Positions 1 through 10,115 of a stretch of DNA of 64,000 bases are shown here, piece by piece. This stretch comes from Cadophora sp. MPI-SDFR-AT-0126 (taxonomy: Eukaryota > Ascomycota > Leotiomycetes > Helotiales > Ploettnerulaceae), in NCBI GenBank assembly GCA_020747065.1, contig JAGMVK010000011.1, positions 310,001-374,000 on the forward strand. Direction: 5' to 3'. The notes beneath the pieces were generated by a model that had not been told where the DNA came from, did no database searches, and was given only the letters and a program-made list of their open reading frames with translations. Each line of letters starts with the position of its first letter. Position 1 is the first letter of the stretch. The position numbers and the translations under genes were made by a program.

Positions 1-938
1 CTTTCGTCACTTTTTGACGATGCTGGAGGATGATGGATAGAGCAAACAGAAAGCGAAATGTCCCAGCGCAAGGTCAAGTACTTATTACCGACCGCGTAGC
101 TTCGGAATAGACTGCATGTCGTGCATGACTATCAGCCGGCTAGACAGGAAAGGAAACAACTGCATGTGCAGGTAAGAGGGGTGCAGCAAGTCGTCGAATC
201 ATGAGGCTAAAGGTTGCATTGACGGCACTCCGTGAGCAAGTTATAAGTTAGAGAGGGGTAAAACAGCTGCAGCTTCTGAGCAACCACTCGGATGATAACG
301 ATAACATCAGCCCATCAGATAGGAGTAATGGGGTGCATGCCATGGCAAGGGTGCTGACAAACGTGGGGTAATTTCTGAATGTTGCCTTGAAGTTTTGTCA
401 GATGTCGTTGTCAATATTTTCAAAACTGAATCGGAAAGATATGGTCAGTTTTAATAAATAGAAGTTTGCTTCGTAACGACGACATTGATTATTCTGCAAT
501 ACCCTTTAAAGTAACCATTGGATTATACTTCAACTTTAGCTCAAGTTTTTATAAGCTTTACATACTACTGGTACTAGGATTCTACAAGTATGAACAATTC
601 TTTACCGTAACTCAATTCATCAAGTTCATTGCTGCATTAATTTCTCAGAGTTCTTTTATGGACGGCTCTTGTATGGTGCTCTCTCTACATGTCCACATGA
701 AATCACCGAACGAGTATAATGCCATTTTCAACCTCTTATCATTCACTAACTTACAGGCACGGCCCCCTGTTGTACCGATAAAGCTCTTGAGAATTCTCAA
801 ATAAAGATAAACATAAACACAGAGTCAATTGATTTGCCATGAACTGAATGACCATTCATGAAAAGTTTCACTCCAGGCTCCAGCCCTGTAATACCTACTA
901 AATATCACACGCCTACCTTCATCGAAGTTTGCTTGCCT
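1..938. other. Intergenic, no gene seen
   Basis: AT-rich DNA. The longest open frame (466-804, plus) begins at a TTG and encodes a Phe/Tyr/Ile-rich string as expected from AT-rich noncoding sequence. I see no recognisable coding exon, RNA gene or repeat here. Confidence 0.5.
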
Positions 939-2357
939 CTACATGAATGAACTCTCCGTAGTTGGGTAGTTGCAGTAAGGGCACGGATCCAATGCTCCAT
1001 ACCCATTGTCCACCCACTCGCTGCCGTAACATATACATATCGTCATGGAAGTCTGGTCACCTTCCCCACTACTTTCGAGTCTTGCTGATGAGTTCGATGT
1101 CGAGGCTTGCGCTTGATCTTGGCCCGCCCTGCTTCCTTGTTTTTCTAACAACCTCAGACGGGCTTCCTTCCTCTGAGTCTCACAAGGCGTGTTGCAAAAG
1201 GTACAGGTCCAGCCATCACGCTCGACATATTGTCTCACGACGCATTTGGCACACGTCCACCAGTCGGCGCTGATCTTGCGAGATGCAACCCAGTATTCCT
1301 GCTTCTTTTGCCATTGCCTCCTCTCCTCTTTCGTCCTCGCATTTCTCTCTCCTTTTGCAGAGCCGATGTCCTCTTGATGGAAGTCGCGGACATGATCGCG
1401 TAGATGATCTTTCCGAGTGAAAGCAAACTTCTTTAGGTGTCTGTCATTCGGACAGGGGTTGTAAGGACAACAAAAGTGGTCCCACAGAGTTCTCTGGCCA
1501 TGAACATTGTTGAGATGTCGTTCTAGGTCGGCTCGTCTGATGAAAGGTTCTACTTTGCGACTGCACTTGCCTGGCCAGAAGCAGGTAAAAGATCGTCCCC
1601 TACAGGGACACGTTAGTATGGCACCAGCGAATAAATGCAAACAATGCGGGTGAACGCACTTGGTTCGTTTCACATCCAAATAAACCTTCAGAGGAGTCTC
1701 TATGCTAGCTTTGGAATCGTCCAATAATTCGAGAAAGTATTCCTGCTCGCGAGGCATGACCAGCTGGCGAGGCATGACCAGCTTGTAAAGGTCTACAAGA
1801 TCGGAATCAGGCGACCAGCCTAGGCTTTCGGGAGTTGCTCGATCATGCAAGTCTTCATCAAGAGATCGTGATTGCAGAAATGCCCTGCTTGAATCATATT
1901 CTCTGTTAATGTTGATGTTGAAGTCTTTGAAATCAGAGCTCAGACTCTGGACACATCTCGAGGATGAATCGCCACGAGACGAAGTGATTCTGTTCCCGTA
2001 GAGACGGAGACCTGGAGCATGGCCTTCATCAATATCTGTCCCAGAACTTCCTGTGATACTTTCGACGTCGGAAGAATCACTGGTGCTGGAAAAATCTTCG
2101 CGGAAGTCATCAACACGAGTCTGACTCTGTCTGGGAGGCCAGACCGACGGTCTTGCTGAACCCGAGCTCAAGGCAGTGAATGATGGGCTGGTGGTATCTT
2201 TCAAGAAGTTTAGAGAGTGCTGCTGCATGCTTGACTTCGGCTGACTTGATGGGGTCCTTTGTGGTCTCGGCTGATCGACCAACTTAGATAGGACATCTCT
2301 GCCATCCCAGCCTTCTGGACGTCCTCGTTGTTTTCCCTTGTCCGGTTTTTCGGCCAT
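939..2357 (-). CDS. C2H2-finger-like regulatory or adaptor protein
   Basis: About 452 aa. I start at the ATG at 2357 (MAEKPDKGK) rather than the upstream in-frame codon at 2495, because the intervening residues look untranslated. The first half is Ser/Arg-rich and probably disordered. Near residue 230 comes a block ending KVYLD, then a cysteine/histidine segment (SFTCFWPGKC, later ERHLNNVH) resembling a degenerate C2H2 finger, then HFCCPYNPC with a second His pair, and two CxxC pairs near the C-terminus (CAKC, CTFC). A 60-nt intron at 1600-1659 (GTGCGT, TACTAAC branch, CTGTAG) keeps frame without a stop, so ORF calling would translate it. An 18-bp tandem duplication doubles the six residues LVMPRQ. 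The KVYLD-finger module recurs in the caspase-like gene at 4.2-6.2 kb. No specific function is recognised. Confidence 0.72.
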   Translation of the reverse strand: MAEKPDKGKQRGRPEGWDGRDVLSKLVDQPRPQRTPSSQPKSSMQQHSLNFLKDTTSPSFTALSSGSARPSVWPPRQSQTRVDDFREDFSSTSDSSDVESITGSSGTDIDEGHAPGLRLYGNRITSSRGDSSSRCVQSLSSDFKDFNININREYDSSRAFLQSRSLDEDLHDRATPESLGWSPDSDLVDLYKLVMPRQLVMPREQEYFLELLDDSKASIETPLKVYLDVKRTKCVHPHCLHLFAGAILTCPCRGRSFTCFWPGKCSRKVEPFIRRADLERHLNNVHGQRTLWDHFCCPYNPCPNDRHLKKFAFTRKDHLRDHVRDFHQEDIGSAKGERNARTKEERRQWQKKQEYWVASRKISADWWTCAKCVVRQYVERDGWTCTFCNTPCETQRKEARLRLLEKQGSRAGQDQAQASTSNSSARLESSGEGDQTSMTICICYGSEWVDNGYGALDPCPYCNYPTTESSFM

Positions 2358-3195
2358 GATTTCGAACCCGAAAATACGATCTTGAAGTATACCTGATATC
2401 AACCGCCGGATAGAATGTACGACAAGGTGGGGCAAATCGCGAAATAATTTGCAGCTAGGAGGAGAAGAATCCTGGAGAATGTGGATTGCCAACACAATGT
2501 GCAGGAGAGGTCTCTATCTATCCAAAGACACAATACGTTCACAGTCTATAATCGGTTTCAGACGACTGCATCAACCCCAAGGTTGGGCTCGGATCACAAC
2601 ACTCGAGCAACGTCGACTCTATTGGTTCCCTTTTTCTGGATGCTGCCCAACTTCCATGTCATCCACTAGACAGACAAAGTGTTTGTGCACTTCAACGTAT
2701 CGATGCCCAACCAAAGGACGTGCATATGAGTGGCGTTCTGGGTCGGACGTGTCGTTGCGATTGCGGGATTGTTTGGATGGCACGTCTCAGCCTTGTGATG
2801 ATGGTTGCGGGCTTGCATCAGCGAGCCGTTACGGGATACATCACACTCAACCTGAAGCAGAACAAGATGGGATTGGCGACCGGAAAGTCCCGATAGTGAG
2901 TGGGTATGGTCAACATTGCGTGAATAATACATTGGCACCATTGGTAGGAAAGAAGGCAGTCCACGTGGGTATGTGGACATCTGACCAGAGTACACAAAGC
3001 TAGTAAATACTTATTATGAATGTTTGACAAGTTTAGTAGAAATAGATACTTTATCTAACATGTCTATACTTATATTTTTATTAGTACTAGTTCATTTTAC
3101 ATGTAATTTTGTGTTTATCTTCAAGTGGTAACGTTCACTTTATTATGATTCATTCCATTGGGTGTATCCCTCTTCGTGGTAGCCGAACCAAATCC
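2358..3195. other. Intergenic; antisense ORFs rejected
   Basis: Probably the 5' region of the finger gene plus the 3' region of the next minus-strand gene. A 184-codon open frame on the plus strand (2449-3003) overlaps the start of the finger gene and shows no domain or coding-like composition. The stretch 3000-3110 is AT-rich. Confidence 0.45.
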
Positions 3196-3774
3196 TCAAT
3201 CTTGTTTAGCCCAGGGCTCTGCTCCCCCGTCTCCAACCTTCCCCTTCCCCAAAACTCCCCACCCCCTGACCCACTCCTCCACCTTCCTCTTCCCCTCCTC
3301 ATCAACCCACACAAACTCAACCTCCTGCTCCCCCTCTCCAAGCCCCATGCCCATCCCAACACCCACCCCCGTCGTGACCTTCAATTCCCTCTCTCCCCCA
3401 CAAATCCCCCTAACCCTCTCCTCGCCACCCAACACACCACCCAGCCTAAAGAGCGTCCACCTCTTCCCCTGCGCATCAACTACAACACTACTGTGACTCC
3501 TCAGCACATCGACCAGCAGCAGCGAGTGCTCGTACGCTTCACGATCGTAGCCGGCGTTCTCGCGGTCGGCACGCACGAGCGACCAGTGGGCGTCGGAGAT
3601 GGGTGTGCGTGATATGTCGGAGCGGTGGGCGATGAGGAGGGTGTTGGCTTCGGCGGGGGTGTAGTTGAAGAGGGTTGTCCAGCGGGAGATTTCTGGGGCG
3701 GTGGGGAGGAGGGGGTTGAGGGATGTTGCGTTTGAGGCGAGGCGCTCGAGTTCGGTGAAGGGGTCGGGATCCAT
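3196..3774 (-). CDS. Conserved-looking hypothetical protein, 192 aa
   Basis: The ATG at 3774 (MDPDPFTELERLASNA) is chosen over upstream in-frame codons because it opens an acidic, helix-prone N-terminus like a real protein start. The N-terminal 110 residues are mixed-charge and look globular (LFNYTPAEANTLLIAHR, HWSLVRADRENAGYDREAYEH). A Gly-rich linker (VGVGMGMGLGEGEQ) separates this from a short tail (VEFVWVDEEGKRKVEEWV). There is no signal peptide, membrane segment or catalytic motif that I recognise. Coding-strand composition swings from C-rich at the 5' end to strongly G/A-rich in the last third, as in several other genes here. Single exon. Function unknown. Confidence 0.6.
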   Translation of the reverse strand: MDPDPFTELERLASNATSLNPLLPTAPEISRWTTLFNYTPAEANTLLIAHRSDISRTPISDAHWSLVRADRENAGYDREAYEHSLLLVDVLRSHSSVVVDAQGKRWTLFRLGGVLGGEERVRGICGGERELKVTTGVGVGMGMGLGEGEQEVEFVWVDEEGKRKVEEWVRGWGVLGKGKVGDGGAEPWAKQD

Positions 3775-4070
3775 GATGGAGTTGCGGGGCGATGTTTGAG
3801 TATTGAGCTGGTTGTGTTTGTGATATTGATGATGATGGATTGAATCGTGGTAGCGAGGAGCTGGGCACGTGGACTTGCACGAGTTGGATGCTTTGGATGT
3901 TTGATATTTGCTGATGGACCGATGGCTGTAGATCAGGTAGAGTTGAAAGCTCACATTTTGGGTTGTTGTTGAAAATAGAGAGACTGCGAGTGGAAGGCGT
4001 GATCGAGCTTAAGTACAATCTCATTCGCTAGTCATGACTCATTCGGCGAAGTCTTGTTGACGCCAGAGAA

Positions 4071-4220
4071 ATGACGATCCAGTATCCAGAGTCGACACTA
4101 CAACAATTGGAGACTTCTATTCTTGAGGGAGTTTTCGATCTGGAGAGTGAACTGAGCCTGGTTGCGGAGCAGTACAAGTTGTTGACATCCTCACGAAGCG
4201 AGGCCATGCCCCCCAAATGA
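4071..4220 (+). CDS. Putative 49-aa helical small protein
   Basis: A short plus-strand frame from ATG 4071 to TGA 4218-4220 reads as an amphipathic helix (LQQLETSILEGVFDLESEL, then SLVAEQYKLL) with leucines at heptad-like spacing. It overlaps the last 30 bases of the caspase-like gene on the other strand, so it would be tail-to-tail. The residue pattern is more protein-like than the antisense frame. It may instead be the last exon of a longer spliced plus-strand gene, since CAG acceptor-like sequence precedes the ATG. No function is suggested; expression evidence is absent. Confidence 0.3.
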   Translation: MTIQYPESTLQQLETSILEGVFDLESELSLVAEQYKLLTSSRSEAMPPK

Positions 4221-6171
4221 ACCAGCATCTGTCATCGTCGACCTGACAGAATAGAACATTGGGGGATCACCAATACTAGAATCATACATCCCCACAGCAG
4301 AATCCTGCGTCCCAATAGAGCGCTGCGACGGTATCCTGCGCATCGGTGAACTCGCTCTGAAGTCGTGATCTGTCATGTGACTTTTGCGATAGTGCTGCAC
4401 TAGTTCCTCGGGCGTGTTCAACGCCATGGAGACTCTGGAGAAACAGAATCCAGGGTATTGGCATGTATAACTTCCGAGGAGAGACCGACTGGCTGGTGTC
4501 AGTGAGAGCAGTTGAAAGGGAGCGATGACGTACTGAGATGTGTCGAGATAAACTTGCGGTGGTAATCGGGAAGATGCATCGATCCCTGGTAAGAGTTCGA
4601 AGTATGGCTCATCTTCCTCGGAAACATTGAACCTGTACAGGCGTACAAAAGCTTTGGTATCGTCTCCCCACCCCAGAGTCGAAGGCGTGGGTTTCGCTTC
4701 TGACTGCTTCGACTTCTGTCCGACAGGACTTGCTAAGACTGATTCGGCAAGCAATTTGACATCTGGAACAAGATTTGGTGATTTGATAATCCCAGCAACC
4801 GAAATAGCAGGATGACTCGGAAGGTAGCACCACATAGCGACCGGCAACGAAACAAGCAAAAGTGTCGAGAAGCTCGCAAAGCCGGCTTCCACCTTGACAT
4901 TCTCTACTAAGATCGGCATCATACGTAACCATTCCGAGAAGACGTCCACCGAGAAGTCAGATTGTGATAATGTTTCCAAAAGCCGAATCGTGATAGCTAT
5001 CCGGGGATGCACATCAACGTCGGAACTTACGCTAGACATAGACGATTCTCCAGATTGCAACGACAACGGCTCGCTTGCTGTGGACTCGAGAGAGGATGTG
5101 GATGTGCTGAAGCGTTGCGATTGGCGGACTGGTGCACGGCTGTAGTATGCCGGACGACGCCGTTTGCTTACTCTCGATGGCGGGATCCGTCGGGCTGGAG
5201 ATGGAGAGGCAGCTACTTTAGACTTCTTTGGAGACTGTTTCGGGGTCTTTGTCTGTTTCATTGGACACAATTGGATTCCACGGGGCAATTTCCTGTTTTC
5301 TGTCAGGACAACATGGAGAGGGACTTTCTGGATTTCTCGACCGCTTGGCATCCAGTTCTGACCTCGACAGATAATGCGGCTGAACAGCCTACCGACAGTG
5401 AAGGGGCCTATCCTGCTCAGGAGCTTGAGTTCGGTGATCAAAGCGCGAGTGAAGGAATCCGGGCCAACTGGATTTGCAACTGCGTTGAAGCCACAAGCTG
5501 CGATAAGTTCCGTCACGCCATGGCCTTCGTCCGTATTGCCGGTAGCTGTTCCAGATGCACAGCAATCTAGAAGTAGCAGGACATCAGACTCTGCCTCCTG
5601 AAGGGCATGCTGGATTCCATTCCACTTGACGGTGCGATATTTCGGATCGTCGGAATTAGGACGGCTGATCATGTAAACAGAAGTCTCCTCTATGATTGAG
5701 AAAATACTACCTTGCCCAGACCGCCTGCCTGTTATACGCTAGCTCACCATGCCCGCCATAATAGACGATCTTCAAATCATCCTTACTGTCGCCACCCAAC
5801 GAAACAAAATCGAGCACTTTGCGATTAACTTCATTGTGGCTACTGTGTGACGGTATTTTCCAGACCTCAACTTCGAATCCGTACAATGATTCAAAAACAT
5901 TGTGTAGATCTCGTACTTCAATTGAGACGGGCAGTTTCGGGTCTTCATCCTCCCAGCATAACAGCAACACATAGACGTTAGAATATCGGGATCTCTGACC
6001 ATGCGGATACGCCGCATTGGCGGCATCTTGTAGCTGTTTGCCAATTTCTTGTAAGGAGATGTGATATTGGAGGTGATCGAGATCCTTTGAAGTTGGTGGA
6101 GGGTGAAATTGCTCTTCAATTGAATGAAAGGCAGAGAAAGGATGTCGATCGTACTGGGAGGAAATGTTCAT
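4191..6171 (-). CDS. Caspase-like (peptidase C14 type) protein with C-terminal finger module
   Basis: Predicted 629 aa from the ATG at 6171; the in-frame GTG at 6186 is not used. Exons: 6171-5711, 5664-4534 and 4488-4191. The N-terminal domain has the caspase/metacaspase dyad: His141 in IVYYGGHGEL and Cys189 in LLLLDCCASG, with upstream NVYVLLLCWEDED matching the first core strand. The first intron (46 nt, 5665-5710) joins VWA to SRPNSDD just before the Cys strand. The middle (about 250-360) is Ser/Arg-rich. The C-terminal part holds YFELLPGID, QVYLD and a Cys/His segment (CQYPGFCF, HYRKSH) matching the finger gene at 0.9-2.4 kb. The second intron (45 nt, 4489-4533) is in-frame without a stop. 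Fungal caspase-like proteins are linked to regulated cell death and proteostasis; the role and activity of this one are inferred only. Confidence 0.8.
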
Positions 6172-7057
6172 TTTGACCAATGCCACTGGCTTGATTAAGC
6201 AAGATTATCTGGTCTATCAGGATAGGATTTTGGGAGCCTGAGTTTGAAGGGAAAATCTCAGAAAATCAATTGAGGATGTCCCGTCATGACCCTCATTCTC
6301 GTGGCTGACACTTGCGGGGCACTCGGTGAGCGATCTGGGAAACCTGCATATCCTGATTTCAGGCAGCAGATCATCATGATATGGCTTCATATCATTGTCA
6401 ATGGCCGTGCAGCAAGAGTCGAGAAGCAAAGAAACTCTCCAGGAGTGCAAATTGAATAGCTCTGGTGTCTGAATAGCTTCACAAAATGAAATCTGGCTGC
6501 AACACGCAGTACCCCCACTCCACCCAGGCAACATCACTCGAGTTGCCGAGGCATCAGAAAAACGCGTCAACTTCTTGAATCCTTCCCGACCTGCATCGTG
6601 GAGACAAAATGATCTAGAATAATTTCCCTTGAAGTCACAAAATCCCATGTCAATGCCACAAATAAGGACCATCGCACTCCACCATGAGTCAACGCGTCTA
6701 TTCGCGTTGTGTCCCAGCCAACCAGTTCCCTCGCGTCCGGCATTTCTGTGGCGAACCCCTGACAAGTACGAAAGGTACCCAGTGAGCCGGGCCACCGTAG
6801 CGGTCGCGTAGTCCCGAACGGGCAAGGAAGTAAACAAAACAGCTGTGCGATCCATGTTTACTCTGGGTCACTGTTGTGGCCTGGCAGGTGTAAGGTTACT
6901 GACTTTAAACACGCTTCGAGGATCTCTTTTGTTTTCTTTCTTCTCTCACTATACTTCTTCTTTCTCAACAACATTCAATTCTTCTGCCAACGAGTGTTGG
7001 TAGATTGATCTTCGGGTTCCACTTGTCAACAAACAATTTACCCCGCCAACCTCCACA
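6172..7057. other. Divergent intergenic region
   Basis: This lies between the caspase-like gene (minus) and the coiled-coil gene (plus). A 212-codon minus frame at 6217-6855 contains several Cys and Trp but no recognisable domain, so I do not call it. A pyrimidine-rich stretch (about 6925-6965) and CAACAAACAATTT just before ATG 7058 look like a fungal core promoter and leader. Confidence 0.45.
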
Positions 7058-9481
7058 ATGGCCGACCTCAACCTCGACAACGACTCGACAATTACAATCG
7101 ACGACGACAGACCTCTCGCAGTCCGCCGCCCACGCCGTAGCAGCGCAGGCCCAACCTCTCGATCACGAAGCAATTCTCGGCCTGCGGCATTGCATCCCCA
7201 CGGCATCGCCACGCCGCCCGAAACTCCAAAACGAACGAAGAAGAAAGTCCGCTTCTCCGACCCAGGCCCAGCAATTGAATCCAATTTCGCCTCATCGGGG
7301 CTCACGCCATTCATCCGCCGTACCTCCCTTTCTACGCCGAAATCCAAGCGTCGACAATCGACGCCTGCTAGACTATGGAATCGAGCGGGGTACGATGTCG
7401 AGCCAGCGTCAGGCACACTACAATTCGCGCCGCTTCGGCAGGTGCTAGATGGAAGGGTCAAGAGGAGGATTAAGAGGAATGGATTGAGTGAGGAGATACA
7501 CGTTATTGAATTTGATAAGAGGGTTGAGGCAAAGGGCAGGAAGGCGGAGGTCGAGAGGTTGAAGAATGAACTTGCGCTGAAGGATTTGGAAGTCCAGAGT
7601 ATGAGGGACGAACATGACATCGCGAGTCAAATTGAAGGGGAATCCGGCGGGTCGATCACGACTACCACGACCCTCAGTAACAAAGTCCAAGAACTGGAGC
7701 AGGAAATCAGATATTTGAAGGAGGAGCTCGGCAGAAGAGAGTCGGATTCAGACACCATTGATGATCCAAACAACTGGACTTTGGCGGCGAGGGATCCGTA
7801 CGATTATGACGGAGACGACGATATGATGATCACGAATTACGACGACGACTTTGAAGATATGACCGGCAACGACGAGCTAATGACCACGCCTACCCGACTC
7901 AACACTTCTTTCCCCTCCCCACCATCAACCATGCCCAACACGCCCTGCAAATCCACCCATTCACACTCCACAAACGCCGGTATCCAAACCAGCCTGCCCA
8001 TTCCGGACCCTGAGAAAGAGGTCCTGAAATCACAACTCCAGTCTCTACAAGCCGAGATCACGAAATTGACTTCGGTCGTGGCACTCAATGAAGACAATGC
8101 AACGCGTCTCGCGGAGAAACTATCTGAATTCATCCCAATCGACGAATCGCGCGATCACAGTACATTAGACTCAGCACTCGACACTGTGCTCACCCAACTC
8201 GCACTTGCACAATCACAATCCTTAGAACACAGCACAGCATTCTCCGCGCTATCCAACGAGATCACCACCCTCGGATTCAGCGCATCAAGTCCCGATGAAG
8301 CGCTCGAGAAGATCGGGAGACAATTCCGCCAAGCTCGACTCGATGTCGAGTACCTGAATCCTGGTGAGGTCAGCGAGGGATTCGAGAATGAGAAATTACT
8401 AGGCTTGTTGGTCGATAGGATTCGGGTGTTGCTGGAGAAGGTCAAGGATAGGGATAGCAGCATCGATCAGTACCATGAGCAGGAAGTACTGTTAAGACAG
8501 CAGCTCAATGATCGCGTGAGTGTGATGGAGAGTATGAGGGGCGATCTCACGCTCGCAAGCACAGTCGTTGGCAATCTAAGAGAGGAGATCAAGGAGAAGG
8601 AAACGGATAGCGAGAGGTTGCGTACTGCGCTCGAAGGCTACAGGAGTGAAGTCTCTAGTCTTGAATCTCTGATCTCGAGAGTTGAAGAGGAGGCGAAGGA
8701 GAAAGAGCAGGGCTTGAGAAGCGAGATGGATGAATTGCAAGCGCGACTCGACAATGAGGTTGCGCAGCACGATGTCACTAAGACGGTCAACGAGGGCAAC
8801 GAGATGCTACTCCCGGAACTCGAGAGACGTCTCACAGCCGCCCTCGAAGCAGCCACCGACGTACAGACACAACTCTCCACCCTGACAGCCACGCACGCCG
8901 CCATGACTTCCGATCGCGACGCAGCGCTTGCTCAACTCGCCAACCTCTCCTCTACTTCAGCCGATGTGGAAGCGCGAGACGCTACAATCGCATCTCTCAA
9001 AGCCACTATCCAGGACCGCGAACACGCGCACGGCTCTGCCCTCGCTCTGCGCGACGCAAGGGTCTCTGAATTGAGGAGCGAGATTGAACGCGTGAATGAG
9101 GCGTTGAAGAGCGCGCATGGCATTATTTTGGGTTTGAGGAAGGAGAATAAGGAGATGAAAGAGAGGGCGGAGAGGGGCGCGTTTGTGGTGAGGGATATGC
9201 TGAAGCAGATGGGAAGGGCGGAGGAGATGGGGAGGGGGTGGGTGGAGGTTGAGGGGTTTGCTGCTGATGCAGGGGGTGCTGCGGGTGTTGGTGGCAGTGG
9301 TGGGTTGGGGAAGAGGAGAGCGTCGAGTGTAGGTGAGGTGAGGAGTTTGAGTACGCCAAAGGCCGGTGAGAGGGCTGAGGGTGCGGTGAGGAGGGGTGGT
9401 ATGTTTGATGCGGGGTTGGCGAGGAGGTTGAGCGGTGGGAAGAGTGCGAAGAAGAGGAGGAGGTATGATAGTGGGTTGTGA
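7058..9481 (+). CDS. Large coiled-coil protein with conserved basic N-terminus
   Basis: 807 aa, single exon, ATG at 7058 in good context (CACAATGG). Residues 1-110 are basic and disordered, with PPETPKRTKKKVRFSD and Ser-Thr-Pro sites that could be kinase targets. A short globular-looking patch (LQFAPLRQVLDGRVKRRIKR) follows near 125. From about 150 to 215 and about 310 to 710 it is heptad-rich coiled coil, interrupted by an acidic segment near 240-270. The C-terminus is Gly-rich and ends in a basic KSAKKRRRYDSGL, a plausible nuclear localisation signal. This layout is seen in spindle-pole, kinetochore or nuclear scaffold proteins, but no family-defining motif allows a name. Codon choice alternates between C-ending and G-ending blocks along the gene. 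Confidence 0.8.
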   Translation: MADLNLDNDSTITIDDDRPLAVRRPRRSSAGPTSRSRSNSRPAALHPHGIATPPETPKRTKKKVRFSDPGPAIESNFASSGLTPFIRRTSLSTPKSKRRQSTPARLWNRAGYDVEPASGTLQFAPLRQVLDGRVKRRIKRNGLSEEIHVIEFDKRVEAKGRKAEVERLKNELALKDLEVQSMRDEHDIASQIEGESGGSITTTTTLSNKVQELEQEIRYLKEELGRRESDSDTIDDPNNWTLAARDPYDYDGDDDMMITNYDDDFEDMTGNDELMTTPTRLNTSFPSPPSTMPNTPCKSTHSHSTNAGIQTSLPIPDPEKEVLKSQLQSLQAEITKLTSVVALNEDNATRLAEKLSEFIPIDESRDHSTLDSALDTVLTQLALAQSQSLEHSTAFSALSNEITTLGFSASSPDEALEKIGRQFRQARLDVEYLNPGEVSEGFENEKLLGLLVDRIRVLLEKVKDRDSSIDQYHEQEVLLRQQLNDRVSVMESMRGDLTLASTVVGNLREEIKEKETDSERLRTALEGYRSEVSSLESLISRVEEEAKEKEQGLRSEMDELQARLDNEVAQHDVTKTVNEGNEMLLPELERRLTAALEAATDVQTQLSTLTATHAAMTSDRDAALAQLANLSSTSADVEARDATIASLKATIQDREHAHGSALALRDARVSELRSEIERVNEALKSAHGIILGLRKENKEMKERAERGAFVVRDMLKQMGRAEEMGRGWVEVEGFAADAGGAAGVGGSGGLGKRRASSVGEVRSLSTPKAGERAEGAVRRGGMFDAGLARRLSGGKSAKKRRRYDSGL

Positions 9482-10115
9482 TTTTTGGAGGAGGGTGAGG
9501 AGGATGATGATACGATGGTTGAGGTGTAAACATGATGTTGTCAAATATTGTTCTTTTTCTGCTATGTAGTCGCGGCGTCGGCGTGGTTCAGGCGTATTGC
9601 ATTTTATTGAGAATTCAAGTCAGATTCAAAGTATCTCTGCACTCTCACTGCCGTACTGATTGGGCTTGTTCATCGTTGCAAGCAGGATCTCGCTTAATTG
9701 GCAGTGCCTTGGCAAGCAAACAATGCCTCCTCGATAGCCTGAATTCCGAGAGAAAGGCTTCTGGAAAACAGTAACAATCTGCAGACCAAATATATCGCCA
9801 GTAATTTCTTCGGTTCAAGTGCCAACAGCACATTATATGCACTATTTCGCCTCAAAACAAACTTGCATCGTGCGATGACCGTGCCCGTTTATACGGCTCC
9901 TCAAGAAACCAAGCTCCTCAACAGCAATTCAACCATCATCCTACCACCTCATCCCCCCTTCAACTGCTCTAAAGCACAAACCCAAAGCTCCACCCCACCC
10001 CACAAAACCTCTCCATTTTTCCACTCTCGCTTAAATCCCCAAAACTCTTCTCCACTCCACTCACAAATTTTCACCCCCTACCTGATGGCAAATAAGAACA
10101 TGAATTGCAAGTCAC
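9482..10115. other. Intergenic
   Basis: 3' flank of the coiled-coil gene followed by a C-rich, A-rich stretch (9940-10080). Small open frames here lack domain features. No gene is seen. Confidence 0.45.

Noticed and set aside
466..804. 112-codon plus-strand frame
   Set aside because: Begins at TTG in AT-rich DNA; Phe/Ile/Tyr-rich composition is what AT-rich noncoding sequence gives.
2449..3003. 184-codon plus-strand frame
   Set aside because: Overlaps the finger gene start on the opposite strand and lacks any domain or protein-like periodicity.
6217..6855. 212-codon minus-strand frame upstream of the caspase-like gene
   Set aside because: No recognisable motif, irregular Cys/Trp content, sits where the promoter should be, and no splice joins it to the neighbouring gene.
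8957..9544. 195-codon minus frame, and a second at 9123-9533
   Set aside because: Pro/His/Ser-rich complement of the G-rich 3' end of the coiled-coil gene.
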